A stretch of 41,036 bases of DNA, from the NCBI GenBank assembly GCA_964547415.1, contig CAZJNX010000011.1:1-41036 (forward strand), given 5' to 3'. Below are positions 9,216 through 17,855 of this stretch, piece by piece. The first letter of the stretch is position 1. Every line of letters begins with the position of its first letter. A program made the position numbers and the translations under genes. This DNA is from CAZJNX01 sp964547415. Its GTDB lineage: Bacteria; Pseudomonadota; Alphaproteobacteria; Rhizobiales; Amorphaceae. The notes under the pieces are model-generated. The model was not told the DNA's origin. It saw only the letters and a program-made list of their open reading frames with translations, and searched no databases.

Positions 9216-9648
9216 CGAACTCACTCCCTGAACACGTACCTCAACCAGACGTTCGCGCTTTTCGCGCCGTTTCTGCGTCCGCGGCCCCGCACATGGGAAC
9301 GGCCGCATTCATTTTCAATTAACATTTCCGTTTCGCGCCGTCGCCGCATTGCGCCAGATCAAGGGTTTCAGGGTTGATCAGCGCAATTCGCCCGCCGGCG
9401 GTCGGTCGGGGCCGGCGTGCTTAACCGTGCGAATGATGAAGCAAATCATCATCTTCCCGTCTCGCCGGGGCGACCACGCCTGCCCGAAAACGCTTCCGTG
9501 TGCCGCCGGTCTTCTTCCAGTGCCGCAGGTCTGCCATGCGCGCGCCGCGGCCTCGGCCCAGCCGGGCCGGGCGGCTGGACAAGGCGGACGGCGGGTGGAA
9601 GACAATGCCGGACGCGCGGACGGCGCGGGTGCGGGGAGCGAGAGCGCG
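9216..9648. other. divergent intergenic region
   Basis: This 433-base gap separates the minus-strand exported protein from the plus-strand cupin gene. It has unusually AT-rich patches for this DNA (about 9309-9329, with CAATTAACATTT) and a small inverted repeat ATGATG-8-CATCAT (9433-9452). Both could be promoter or operator material. No gene was seen. Confidence 0.45.
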
Positions 9649-10101
9649 ATGACCATGACGGCGGGCGTGACGAAGGCGGGCGAGGGGATCGACGGGATCC
9701 GCTGGAACATCCTCGGCCAGACCTACGTGCCGAAGCAGCTGACCGAGGCGAGCTTTTCCTGGCACGCCACCTTCCCGCCGGGCACCTTCGTGCCGCCCCA
9801 CATCCACCCGACGCAGGACGAGTTCATCTACGTCCTCGAGGGCCGCTACGACCTCGTCCTCGGCGGGGAGGAGACGTTCGCCGTCTCGGGCGACCTCATC
9901 CGCCTGCCGCGGGGCATCCCCCACGGCATCTTCAACAAGTCGGACGCCGACGCGAAGAGCCTCTTCTGGGTCTCGCCGACCCGGCGCCTCTACGACCTGT
10001 TCTGGGCGATCCACAACCTCCCCGAGCCGGACCCGGCGGAGGTGGTGGCGCTCGCCGCCCGCCACGAGGTGGACTTCCTCCCACCGCCCGAGGCGGCCTG
10101 A
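9649..10101 (+). CDS. cupin-domain protein
   Basis: A 150-residue single cupin. Motif 1 is PGTFVPPHIHPTQDEFIYVLEG, with metal ligand candidates His-x-His and Glu, and motif 2 is LPRGIPHGIFNKSD with a third His. Such proteins are small metal-dependent dioxygenases, isomerases or binding proteins; the substrate is not evident. The ATG at 9649 is preceded by GGGGAG, and the frame upstream to 9349 is low-complexity with no domain. A tiny unrelated gene on the other strand ends seven bases downstream. Confidence 0.82.
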   Translation: MTMTAGVTKAGEGIDGIRWNILGQTYVPKQLTEASFSWHATFPPGTFVPPHIHPTQDEFIYVLEGRYDLVLGGEETFAVSGDLIRLPRGIPHGIFNKSDADAKSLFWVSPTRRLYDLFWAIHNLPEPDPAEVVALAARHEVDFLPPPEAA

Positions 10102-10107
10102 GCACCG

Positions 10108-10323
10108 TCAGCCGGCCTCGCAGCGCCCGGCCGCCCCGCCCGGATCGCGGCCGCGCCCGGAGAGCACCGCGGCGAGGGCCGCGCCGATCCCGGCGAACGT
10201 GGCGCGCAGGGCACCGGCGCGCGCCACCCGGGCGGCGCGGCGGTAGTGGTCGAGGTCGATGGACCCGTCGGGCCGGCGGCGGATGTCGTCCGGCCCGCGG
10301 GCCGGGTGGGTGCGCTGGCTCAT
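10108..10323 (-). CDS. small hypothetical protein
   Basis: A 71-residue basic protein with a patterned core, DGSIDLDHYRRAARVARAGA, followed by an alanine-rich amphipathic or hydrophobic stretch (TFAGIGAALAAVLSG). Short proteins with this look are common in alphaproteobacteria, but I know no function. A weak GGAGCGAG lies before the ATG. It fills the gap between the cupin and the LysR gene and is divergent from the LysR gene. Confidence 0.55.
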   Translation of the reverse strand: MSQRTHPARGPDDIRRRPDGSIDLDHYRRAARVARAGALRATFAGIGAALAAVLSGRGRDPGGAAGRCEAG

Positions 10324-10382
10324 GGCTCGCTCCGTCGCGGCGGGATTGCCGCGCTCCCTGTTCTATTGCCTTCGCCATGATC

Positions 10383-10388
10383 TATAAT
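10383..10388 (+). promoter_or_regulatory. -10 element for the LysR gene
   Basis: A perfect TATAAT lies 35 bases before the LysR start in otherwise very GC-rich DNA. No good -35 lies at 16-18 bases, which would fit an activator-dependent or autoregulated promoter. Confidence 0.45.
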
Positions 10389-10423
10389 CGGGGCGCCGTT
10401 CCGTTCAGTCCGGACGCCAGGTC

Positions 10424-11314
10424 ATGAATGTCCGCGCCCCGTCCGACGAGATCGCCCTGTTCGTCCGCGTCGTGGAGGAGGGGAGCTTCGCCGCCGCCGC
10501 GGAGGGCACGGCCCTCTCCCCGTCGGGCGTGTCGAAGGCGGTGAGCCGCCTCGAGGAGCGGCTCGGCGTGCGTCTCCTCGAACGCTCCACCCGCCGTCTC
10601 GTCCTCACCCAGGAAGGGGAGACGCTGCTCGCCCGCGGGCGGGAGATCCTCGCCGCCATCGAGGCGGCCGAGGCGGAGGTGACGGCCGGACGCGGCCGCC
10701 CGCGCGGCCTCCTGAAGGTCAACACGGGAACGGCCTTCGCCCGGCACCGCCTCGCCCCGCTCCTGCCCGCCTTCCACGAGCGCTACCCGGAGGTGCGCCT
10801 CGCCCTGTCCGTCGCCGACCGGCGGATCGACGTGGTCGGCGAGCAGGTGGACGTCGCGATCCGCACCGGGCCGCTCGGCGATTCGACCCTCATCGCCCGC
10901 AACCTCGGCGAGGCGCGGCGGGTGATCTTCGCGAGCCCCGACTACCTCGCCCGGCGGGGCACGCCACGGCGGCCGGGGGATCTCGCCGGCCACACCCTCC
11001 TCGGCATCGCCGGGTTCTCGCGCCTGTCGGAGTGGCCGTTCCGGATCGACGGCCGGGCCGTGGCGGTCCCGGTGGAGACCCACGTCCTGTGCGACAGCGC
11101 CGTCGTCATCCTCGACATGGCCCTCGCCGGGCTCGGGATCGGGCGCCTGGCGAGCTTCCTCGTGGACGACGCCGTCGCGGACGGCCGCCTCGTCCCCCTC
11201 CTCGAGGACGTCCACGCCTCCGAGCGGGTGCCGATCACCGCCCTGATGCCGCCCGGGCGCCAGCACGTGCCGCGGGTGCGCGCCTTCGTGGACTTCCTCG
11301 CCGGGCGCCGGTGA
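10424..11314 (+). CDS. LysR-family transcriptional regulator
   Basis: A 296-residue regulator. The N-terminal winged helix-turn-helix (about 8-66) has EEGSFAAAAEGTALSPSGVS and the wing GVRLLERSTRRLVLTQEG. The C-terminal effector domain (about 92-293) is of periplasmic-binding type, with LLKVNTGTAFARHRLAPLLP and LGEARRVIFASPDYLARRG, the subgroup often called CrgA/AaeR-like. It is divergent from the 71-residue gene and lies 119 bases before the CoA transferase on the same strand, so either could be a target. The effector is unknown. Confidence 0.92.
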   Translation: MNVRAPSDEIALFVRVVEEGSFAAAAEGTALSPSGVSKAVSRLEERLGVRLLERSTRRLVLTQEGETLLARGREILAAIEAAEAEVTAGRGRPRGLLKVNTGTAFARHRLAPLLPAFHERYPEVRLALSVADRRIDVVGEQVDVAIRTGPLGDSTLIARNLGEARRVIFASPDYLARRGTPRRPGDLAGHTLLGIAGFSRLSEWPFRIDGRAVAVPVETHVLCDSAVVILDMALAGLGIGRLASFLVDDAVADGRLVPLLEDVHASERVPITALMPPGRQHVPRVRAFVDFLAGRR

Positions 11315-11433
11315 GGCCGATCCGGCAAAGGCGCGTTGCGGCCCGCCCCGATTGACCGCCGGCTTGCCGCGACGAATGCTGTGCGCGGTCGCCGCGCGGC
11401 GGCTCAACCAAGAACGACAGGGGAGGGACGGCC

Positions 11434-12651
11434 ATGGCGGGGATCCTCGCGGGCCTCACGGTGGTGGAGGGGAGCGCGTTCGTGGCGATCCCCTTCGCGG
11501 GCATGACGCTCACCCAGATGGGGGCGGACGTGATCCGATTCGACCCGATCGGCGGCGGGCTCGACCACCACCGCTGGCCGGTGACGGCGGCGGGGCGGAG
11601 CCTGTTCTGGGCCGGGCTCAACAAGGGCAAGCGCTCCATCGCCGTCGACATGAAGGCGCCCGAGGGCCGGGAGATCCTCGCCCGCCTCGTGACCGCGCCC
11701 GGCGAGGGGAGGGGCCTGTTCATGACCAACCTGCGCGCCCGCGGCTTCCTCGACTACCCGGCGCTCGCCGAGCGGCGGGCCGACCTCGTCATGGTCTCCC
11801 TCACGGGCGACCGGCGGGGCGGGCCCCAGGTGGACTACACGGTGAACCCGGCCGTCGGCTTTCCCTTTGCCACGGGCCCGGAGGGCTTCGAGGAGCCGGT
11901 CGGCCACGCCCTTCCCGCTTTCGACCTCATCGCCGGGCAGAAGGCGGCGCTCTCCCTGATGGCGGCCGAGCGTCACCGGCTGCGCACCGGCGAGGGGCAG
12001 CTCGTGGAGTTCTCGCTGAAGGACACCGCCGTCGCCGTCACCGGGGACCTCGGCATCGTCGGCGAGGCGGTGGTGAACGGGACGGACCGGCCGCGGGCGG
12101 GCAACGGCCTATTCGGCGCCTATGCCGACGACTTTCTCCTCAAGGACGGGGCGCGGGTGATGGTGGTCGCTCTCACCCGCCGCCAGTGGGACAACCTACT
12201 GAAGGTGACGGAGACGGGCGAGGCGATGGCCGCCTTGGGAAGCCGCCTCGGCCTCGACCTCGGCGAGGAGGGGAACCGCTGGCTGGCGCGGCGCGAGATC
12301 ACCGCCGTGCTGGAGCCGTGGTTCTCCGCGCGCACCTTCGAGGATGTGGCGGGGCCGTTCGCGGAAGGCGGCGTCACCTTCTCGCGCTACCGCACCTTCC
12401 GGGAGGCGGTGGCCGAGGACCCGGACTTTTCCACCGACAACCCCATGATGGCCGTCCTCGACCAGCCGGGCATCGGCCGCTACCCGGTGCCGGGCTCTCC
12501 CGTCGCCTTCGGCGCATTCGCCCGGGTGGCGCCGCGCCGTGCCCCCCTCCTCGGCGAGCACACCGACGCCATCCTGTCCGAGATCGGCTACGCGGAGGGG
12601 GAGATCGCCCGCCTCCACGACGCCGGCGTCGTCGCCACCGACCGGCCGTGA
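11434..12651 (+). CDS. mct: 2-methylfumaryl-CoA isomerase-like CoA transferase (Mct type)
   Basis: A 405-residue class III (CaiB/BaiF) CoA transferase. Nearly its whole length matches, from memory, mesaconyl-CoA C1-C4 CoA transferase of Chloroflexus: VVEGSAFVA, GGMTL-type start, ADVIRFDPIGGGLD, RSLFWAGLNKGKRSIA, VDYTVNPAVG and STDNPMMAVLDQPGIG. In the 3-hydroxypropionate bi-cycle that enzyme moves CoA within mesaconyl-CoA from C1 to C4. The expected catalytic aspartate is probably Asp164 (PAFDLIAG). GGGGAGGG precedes the ATG. None of the other bi-cycle enzymes (malyl-CoA lyase, mesaconyl-CoA hydratase) is nearby, so its role here, perhaps mesaconate or itaconate use, is open. Confidence 0.8.
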   Translation: MAGILAGLTVVEGSAFVAIPFAGMTLTQMGADVIRFDPIGGGLDHHRWPVTAAGRSLFWAGLNKGKRSIAVDMKAPEGREILARLVTAPGEGRGLFMTNLRARGFLDYPALAERRADLVMVSLTGDRRGGPQVDYTVNPAVGFPFATGPEGFEEPVGHALPAFDLIAGQKAALSLMAAERHRLRTGEGQLVEFSLKDTAVAVTGDLGIVGEAVVNGTDRPRAGNGLFGAYADDFLLKDGARVMVVALTRRQWDNLLKVTETGEAMAALGSRLGLDLGEEGNRWLARREITAVLEPWFSARTFEDVAGPFAEGGVTFSRYRTFREAVAEDPDFSTDNPMMAVLDQPGIGRYPVPGSPVAFGAFARVAPRRAPLLGEHTDAILSEIGYAEGEIARLHDAGVVATDRP

Positions 12652-12679
12652 CCGGGCGGCTCCGGGCGGCGGGCCGCGA

Positions 12680-15061
12680 TCAGGTGAAGGCGGCGCGCAC
12701 GATGGTGGCCGGGTCGAGCCCGTAGTGGCGGTACAGGTCGTCGATGGTGCCGGTCTGGCCGAAGTGCTCCACCCCGAGGGCCTCCGTGCGGTGGCCGCGC
12801 ACGCTGCCGAGCCAGGAGAGCGTGGCCGGGTGGCCGTCCACCACCGTCACGATCCGCGCGTCCCGGGCGAGGGGGGCGAGGAGCCCTTCCACGTGGGAGA
12901 CGGCGTCCTCCCCGTGGCGCCGCGCCCGCCGCGCCGCCTGCCAGCCCGCGTGGAGCCGGTCCGCCGAGGTGACGGCGAGGAGGCCCGCGCCGGGGAAGCA
13001 GGACAGGACGTCGCCCATGGCCGTCGCCGCCTCCGGGCCGACGGCGCCCGTGTAGGCGATCGCGAGCTGCGCTCCCTCCCGCGGCGGCCGCATCCAGTAG
13101 CCGCCCCGGATGATCGCGTCCCGCGCCGCGTCGTCGAGCGTGCGGGCGGGCTGATCCACGGGGCGGGTCGACAGGCGCAGGTAGACCGAGCCCCCTGTCT
13201 CGTCCCGCGCCCAGGCGCCCTTCGCCGTCGGCCCGTCCCGCTGCACGTAGTCGAAGGCCCACTCCATGATGACGGCGAGCTCGTCCACGAAGGTGGGCTC
13301 GAAGCTCGCGAGCCCGTCCTGGGCCATGCCGATGAGGGGGGTGGCGATGGACTGGTGGGCCCCGCCCTCGGGCGCGAGCGTGATGCCGGAGGGCGTCGCC
13401 ACCAGGATGAATCGGGCGTCCTGGTAGCAGGCGTAGTTGAGGGCATCGAGCCCGCGCTTGATGAACGGGTCGTAGAGGGTGCCGACCGGGATCAGCCGCT
13501 CGCCGAACAGGGTGTGGGACAGGCCGAGGGCGGCCAGCATGAGAAAGAGGTTGTTCTCGGCGATCCCCAGCTCGAAGTGCTGCCCCTCCGGTCCGCCGTG
13601 CCAGCGCTGGGCGCTCATCAGCTTCATGTCCTGGAAGACGTCCGAGCGCGGGTCGCGGGAGAAGAGCGCGCGGGCGTTCACCCAGGCCCCGAGGTTGGTC
13701 GAGACCGTCACGTCCGGCGAGGCCGTCACGATCCGGTCGGCGAGCGCCGAGTCCGTCTTCGCGATCTCGCCCAGGATCTTGCCGAACCCCTCCTGGGTCG
13801 ACATCGCGCCCCGGATCGTCGGGAGCGGAATCGGCGGCACCTCGATGCGGGGCGCCTTCAGCCGCCGCCGCCCGCGGGCGTTGAACGGGACGGCGGAAAG
13901 CTTCGCCGCGAGCGCCTCCCGGTCCAGGTTGAGGCCGGAGAAGGGCGCCCACTCCTCCCCCTCGAGGATGCCCATCTGGTCCTGGAAGGCGGCCATCTGG
14001 GCTTTCGTCATCAGCCCGGCGTGGTTGTCCTTGTGGCCCTGGAAGGGAAGGCCCTTGCCCTTCACCGTGTAGGCGATGAAGCACACCGGCCGGTCGTCGG
14101 GCGCGCCCTCGAAGGCCTCCAGCACCGTCTCCATGCAGTGGCCGCCGAGGTTGGTGAGGAGGCGGTGGAGCTCGGCGTCGTCGTGCCGGTCCACGATGGC
14201 GAGCGCCGCCGCCTCGCCCGAAAGGTCGGCCCGAATCTGGTTGCGGAAGGCCGCCCCGCCCTGGAAGGTGAGGGCCGAGTACAGCATGTTCGGGCAGTCG
14301 TCGATCCACCGGCGGATCGCCTCGCCCCCCGGCTCGCGGAAGACGTCGCGCAGGAGCCGCCCGTACTTCAGGAACACCACATGCCAGCCGAGCGCGGCGA
14401 ACACGTCCGCGTGCTTCTGAAACAGGGTGTCCGAGACGATGGAATCGAGGCTCTGCCGGTTGTAGTCGATCACCCACCAGCAGTTCCTGAGGCCGTGCTT
14501 CCAGCCCTCGAGCAGGCACTCGAAGATGTTGCCCTCGTCGAGCTCGGCGTCGCCCAGGAGCGCCACCATCCGCCCCGTCGGCCAGTCCCGCTTCAGGCCC
14601 TTGGCGTCGAGATAGTCCTGCACGAGGGAGGCGAACGCCGTCACCGCCACGCCGAGGCCGACCGAGCCCGTGGAAAAGTCCACGTCGTCGGCGTCCTTGG
14701 TGCGGGAGGGGTAGGACTGGGCGCCGCCGTAGCCGCGGAACGCCTTCAGCTGCTCCACGTCCTGGTTGCCGAGCAGGTACTGGATCGCGTGGAAGGCCGG
14801 GCTCGCGTGGGGCTTCACCGCCACGCGGTCCTGGGGCCGCAGGACGCGGAAGTAAAGAGCCGTCATCACCGTGACGAGTGAGGCGGACGAGGCCTGGTGG
14901 CCGCCCACCTTCAGCCCGTCGTCCTTGGCGCGCAGGTGGTTGGCGTTGTGGATGATGAGGGAGGACAGCCACAGGACCTTGCGCTCGAGCGCCTCGAGCG
15001 TCGCGATGTCCATGGGCGCCGCGCCCGCCTCGCCCCTTGCCGCAACCGCCGTCGTCGTCAC
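12680..15061 (-). CDS. pyruvate dehydrogenase E1/transketolase-like TPP enzyme
   Basis: A 793-residue thiamine diphosphate enzyme of the homodimeric E1 (AceE)/transketolase superfamily. The N-terminal TPP domain has HNANHLRAKDDG, KPHASPAFHAIQYLLG and the cofactor motif GDAELDEGN (170-178). The middle pyrimidine domain shows HFELGIAENNLFLMLAALG and the C-terminal domain covers about 620-790. It is about 90 residues shorter than enteric AceE, and no E2 or E3 gene is adjacent. The GTG at 15061 is chosen because GGGAGGACGGTCAG lies directly before it; the ATG at 15013 is the alternative. Reaction: 2-oxoacid decarboxylation or ketol transfer, not settled by sequence. Confidence 0.82.
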   Translation of the reverse strand: MTTTAVAARGEAGAAPMDIATLEALERKVLWLSSLIIHNANHLRAKDDGLKVGGHQASSASLVTVMTALYFRVLRPQDRVAVKPHASPAFHAIQYLLGNQDVEQLKAFRGYGGAQSYPSRTKDADDVDFSTGSVGLGVAVTAFASLVQDYLDAKGLKRDWPTGRMVALLGDAELDEGNIFECLLEGWKHGLRNCWWVIDYNRQSLDSIVSDTLFQKHADVFAALGWHVVFLKYGRLLRDVFREPGGEAIRRWIDDCPNMLYSALTFQGGAAFRNQIRADLSGEAAALAIVDRHDDAELHRLLTNLGGHCMETVLEAFEGAPDDRPVCFIAYTVKGKGLPFQGHKDNHAGLMTKAQMAAFQDQMGILEGEEWAPFSGLNLDREALAAKLSAVPFNARGRRRLKAPRIEVPPIPLPTIRGAMSTQEGFGKILGEIAKTDSALADRIVTASPDVTVSTNLGAWVNARALFSRDPRSDVFQDMKLMSAQRWHGGPEGQHFELGIAENNLFLMLAALGLSHTLFGERLIPVGTLYDPFIKRGLDALNYACYQDARFILVATPSGITLAPEGGAHQSIATPLIGMAQDGLASFEPTFVDELAVIMEWAFDYVQRDGPTAKGAWARDETGGSVYLRLSTRPVDQPARTLDDAARDAIIRGGYWMRPPREGAQLAIAYTGAVGPEAATAMGDVLSCFPGAGLLAVTSADRLHAGWQAARRARRHGEDAVSHVEGLLAPLARDARIVTVVDGHPATLSWLGSVRGHRTEALGVEHFGQTGTIDDLYRHYGLDPATIVRAAFT

Positions 15062-15184
15062 CTGACCGTCCTCCCGCACCCGCCGCCGATCGCCTACCAG
15101 ATGGGGAGGCGCCGCCACAACGCCACCAGGTGCCGCGTCCGCGGGCCCGGCCCGCGGCGGCGACCGGCCGAGCATCCACATGAA

Positions 15185-15207
15185 CGAAATTTAATGCCAC
15201 GATTTCG
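15185..15207. promoter_or_regulatory. AT-rich inverted repeat in divergent promoter region
   Basis: CGAAAT (15185-15190) and ATTTCG (15202-15207) flank TTAATGCCACG between the divergent E1-like and trypsin-RTX genes. It is the most AT-rich patch in the gap and a fair operator or promoter candidate for either gene. Confidence 0.4.
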
Positions 15208-15290
15208 ACGTCTTCGCGTTAGGGTTGCGGTCGTGGGGCGCCGGCGGGGGTTGCCGGGCGTTGCCCCAGTTTTCACGACGGGAGACGCAG

Positions 15291-16712
15291 ATGGACGACA
15301 GGATCGAGCTGAGGGTGGTCGGCGGTGACGGGCGGGACGGCCCGCGGGCGCAGCCGGTCGAGCCGGGGGAGGGATACGACGGCGTCGTGCGGATCGGGCA
15401 GCTCGGCAGCGGCGTCCTCCTGGAGAGCGGGCGGCACGTCCTGACGGCCGCCCACGTGGTGGAGGGGCGGCGGGCCGTCACGGTCCACTTCGACCTGGAG
15501 GACGGGCGGCAGCAGATCCGCTCCTCCGAGATCACCCTCCATCCCGGCTGGAACGGGAGGGACCCGTTCGACCTCGCGATCGTCACCCTGTCCCGCGCGG
15601 CCCCGACGGACGGGTACGGCCTGTTCACCGGCGACCCGATCGGACGAGAGTTCGAGCTCGTGGGCTACGGCGCCACCGGCAACGGCCGCGTGGGCGACCG
15701 CAACCCCAACAACGCCTTCCAGAAGTACGCGGCCACCAACGTCTACGACGGCTACGGCGCGGACGCGCCGGCCCGCTTCGACATCGGCCGTGGACCCGCC
15801 GAGGGCATCCTCCTTTACGACTTCGACGGCCCCTCCGCCGGGACGGACGCGAGCGGCCGCTTTCTCGGCGTGCCGGGCGGGCGCACGGCGCGGGAGGGCA
15901 ACTCCGCCCCGGGTGACAGCGGCGGGCCCACCTTCATCGACGGGCAGGTCGCCGGCATCGTCTCCGGCGGCTTCAGCGCGCCCACCGACATCGACAACTT
16001 CATCAACTCCACCTACGGCGAGTTCTCCTACGACATGAACGTCGCCCACTTCGCGGGCTGGATCGCACGGGTTGCCGGCCTGGACGACGGGCCCACACCG
16101 ACCCCGACCCCGACGCCCACCCCGCCGGCTCCGGAGCCCGAACCTGTCCGTCCCGAACCGCCCGTCGAGGGCGAGCGGCTCGTCGGCTCGCGCGGGGCCG
16201 ACCGCCTCATTGGCGCGGACGGCGGGGACACGCTCATCGGCCGCGGCGGGCGGGACACCCTGTCGGGCCGCGACGAGGCCGACGTCCTGAGGGGCGGCGG
16301 GGGCCGCGACGCGCTGTTCGGTGGCGGCGGGGACGACGTGCTCCGGGGCGGCGGCGGCCAGGACACGCTGCGGGGCCAGGCGGGCTCGGACGTCCTCGAC
16401 GGCCGTGGCGGACACGATGACCTGTACGGCGGCGGGGGCGACGACGTCCTCGTGGACGGGCGCGGGTTCGATCTCCTCACCGGCGGCCCCGGCGCGGACC
16501 GGTTCGTCTTCGAGGTCGGGCGCGGCAACGGGGCGATCGAGGACTTCGGCCGCGGGAACGACGTGATCGACCTCACCGCCCTCGATCTCGAGCAGTGGGA
16601 CGTCTTCATCGACCGCTTCGCGGGCGAGACGATCGTCTCGGCGGGGCGGCTCACGATCTACGTGACGGGGCCGGACGCCCAGAGCCTCGGCATGGACGAC
16701 CTCATCCTGTGA
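15291..16712 (+). CDS. trypsin-like serine protease with RTX calcium repeats
   Basis: A 473-residue protein in two parts. Residues 28-262 form a chymotrypsin-fold protease with His55 (LTAAHVVEG), Asp94 (FDLAIV) and Ser210 (GDSGGP). A TPTPTPTPTPP linker (269-279) leads to RTX nonapeptides (about 300-410; GGGGDDVLRGGGG pattern) and a C-terminal segment ending in DDLIL. There is no N-terminal signal peptide, as expected of type I secretion substrates whose signal is C-terminal. GGGAGACGC precedes the ATG at 15291. No ABC exporter genes are in the window, so an exporter elsewhere must serve it. Probably an extracellular calcium-stabilised protease. Confidence 0.88.
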   Translation: MDDRIELRVVGGDGRDGPRAQPVEPGEGYDGVVRIGQLGSGVLLESGRHVLTAAHVVEGRRAVTVHFDLEDGRQQIRSSEITLHPGWNGRDPFDLAIVTLSRAAPTDGYGLFTGDPIGREFELVGYGATGNGRVGDRNPNNAFQKYAATNVYDGYGADAPARFDIGRGPAEGILLYDFDGPSAGTDASGRFLGVPGGRTAREGNSAPGDSGGPTFIDGQVAGIVSGGFSAPTDIDNFINSTYGEFSYDMNVAHFAGWIARVAGLDDGPTPTPTPTPTPPAPEPEPVRPEPPVEGERLVGSRGADRLIGADGGDTLIGRGGRDTLSGRDEADVLRGGGGRDALFGGGGDDVLRGGGGQDTLRGQAGSDVLDGRGGHDDLYGGGGDDVLVDGRGFDLLTGGPGADRFVFEVGRGNGAIEDFGRGNDVIDLTALDLEQWDVFIDRFAGETIVSAGRLTIYVTGPDAQSLGMDDLIL

Positions 16713-16719
16713 GGAGAGC

Positions 16720-16747
16720 GGCGCGCGGCGGCCTTCCGCCGCGCGCC
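16720..16747. terminator. bidirectional hairpin between convergent genes
   Basis: A perfect 12-bp stem (16720-16731 with 16736-16747) with loop CCTT lies eight bases after the RTX protease stop and seven before the stop of the convergent LAB_N gene. It has no T-run. Confidence 0.65.
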
Positions 16748-16753
16748 AGCCCG

Positions 16754-17089
16754 TCAGTCGGTCTCCACGAGGGCGGCGCGCCGCTCGCGCATGATGAGCC
16801 AGATGTTGCGGAAATAGACGAACAGGCCCGCCCCCTGCCCGACGATGAACACCGGGTCCTCCCGGTAGAGGGCGTAGGCGAACAGCATCGCCCCGCCCGC
16901 CACGGAAAAGAACCAGAAGGCGACCGGCACCACCGACCGGCCGGCCCGCTCGCTCGCGATCCACTGGACCAGGAAGCGGGCGGTGAACATCGCCTGTGCG
17001 ATGAAGCCGAGGATGATCCACACGTCCAGCTGATCGACGAACACGCTGTCGAACCAGGCGGCGAGGCGGGAGAGGATGTCGGCTGTCAT
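16754..17089 (-). CDS. LAB_N domain membrane protein
   Basis: A 111-residue protein made only of the lipid-A-disaccharide synthase N-terminal (LAB_N) domain, a small membrane module. Hydrophobic segments are visible at IILGFIAQAMFTARFLVQWI, VPVAFWFFSVAGGAMLFAYA and VFIVGQGAGLFVYFRNIWLI, with the family signature around FLVQW and YFRN. It lacks the glycosyltransferase part of LpxB. The ATG at 17089 overlaps the upstream GT2 stop as ATGA, so translation is coupled. It is last in a three-gene membrane glycosylation set and may act in lipid-linked sugar transfer. Confidence 0.85.
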   Translation of the reverse strand: MTADILSRLAAWFDSVFVDQLDVWIILGFIAQAMFTARFLVQWIASERAGRSVVPVAFWFFSVAGGAMLFAYALYREDPVFIVGQGAGLFVYFRNIWLIMRERRAALVETD

Positions 17090-17814
17090 CTGAGGTCGAT
17101 CTCCGTCGCGCGTTCCACGGCCCTGCGGCGGCGCACGAGCCACCACACGCCGAGGAGGTCGGGCAGGCCCACGAGCGCCCGGTCGAGAATCCCGTACTTG
17201 GAGCGGCCGTGGCGGCGCGGCCGGTTCTCCACCGGCACGTGGGCGATCCGGTACCCCTCCCGCCGCACCAGGGCGGGCAGGAAGCGGTGGTTGTTGTCGA
17301 AGAAGGGAAGGGCCAGGTAGACCTCCCGCCGGACGGCCTTGAGGCCGCAGGCCGCGTCCCGCGTGTCGTCCGACAGGAGCGCCCGGCGCACCCCGTTGGC
17401 GATCCGCGAGGCGAGGCGCTTGACCGGCCCGTCCGAGCGCACGCTGCGCTCGCCCGCCACCAGCGCCACGGCCTCGTCCTCGAGGAGGGGCGCCGCGAGC
17501 GGGGCGAGGAAGCGCGGGTCGTTCTGCCCGTCCCCGTCGATGGTGATGAGGATCGCCCCCCGCGCGTGGCGGGCGCCGGTGCGGATCGCCGCCGACTTGC
17601 CCGCGGGCCGCTCGTGCCGGACGAGGCGCAGGAACGGGTAGCCCGGCCCGAGGGCGGCGAGCGCCTCCGCCGTCCCGTCGGTGGAGCCGTCGTCCACCAC
17701 GATCACCTCGAACGGGGCGGGCAGCCCCGCGTGCCCGATCTCCGCGATCAGGTCCGGGAGGTTCTCCCGCTCGTCGAGGGCGGGGACCAGGATGGAGAAG
17801 GTCGGATCGGCCAT
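17086..17814 (-). CDS. family 2 glycosyltransferase (polyprenyl-phosphate sugar synthase type)
   Basis: A 242-residue GT-A fold enzyme of the dolichol/undecaprenyl-phosphate glycosyltransferase group (Dpm1/ArnC-like). It shows FSILVPALDERENL at the start, Asp41/Asp42 in VVDDGSTDGT, and the metal-binding DGDGQNDP (Asp93, Asp95). It has no long C-terminal membrane helices, so it is probably peripheral to the inner membrane. It should make the lipid-linked sugar used by the GT39 enzyme encoded 41 bases upstream. Its stop overlaps the LAB_N start by four bases. Confidence 0.9.
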   Translation of the reverse strand: MADPTFSILVPALDERENLPDLIAEIGHAGLPAPFEVIVVDDGSTDGTAEALAALGPGYPFLRLVRHERPAGKSAAIRTGARHARGAILITIDGDGQNDPRFLAPLAAPLLEDEAVALVAGERSVRSDGPVKRLASRIANGVRRALLSDDTRDAACGLKAVRREVYLALPFFDNNHRFLPALVRREGYRIAHVPVENRPRRHGRSKYGILDRALVGLPDLLGVWWLVRRRRAVERATEIDLR

Positions 17815-17855
17815 GGCGCCAAGGGCCCCGAATCGGGCGGCGATTGCAAGCCGGC

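Noticed and set aside
12539..14881. 780-residue plus-strand frame through the E1-like gene
   Set aside because: Low-complexity shadow with no motif; the opposite strand carries a full TPP enzyme.
16754..17089. Full lipid-A-disaccharide synthase (LpxB)
   Set aside because: Only the 111-residue LAB_N membrane module is present; no glycosyltransferase domain.
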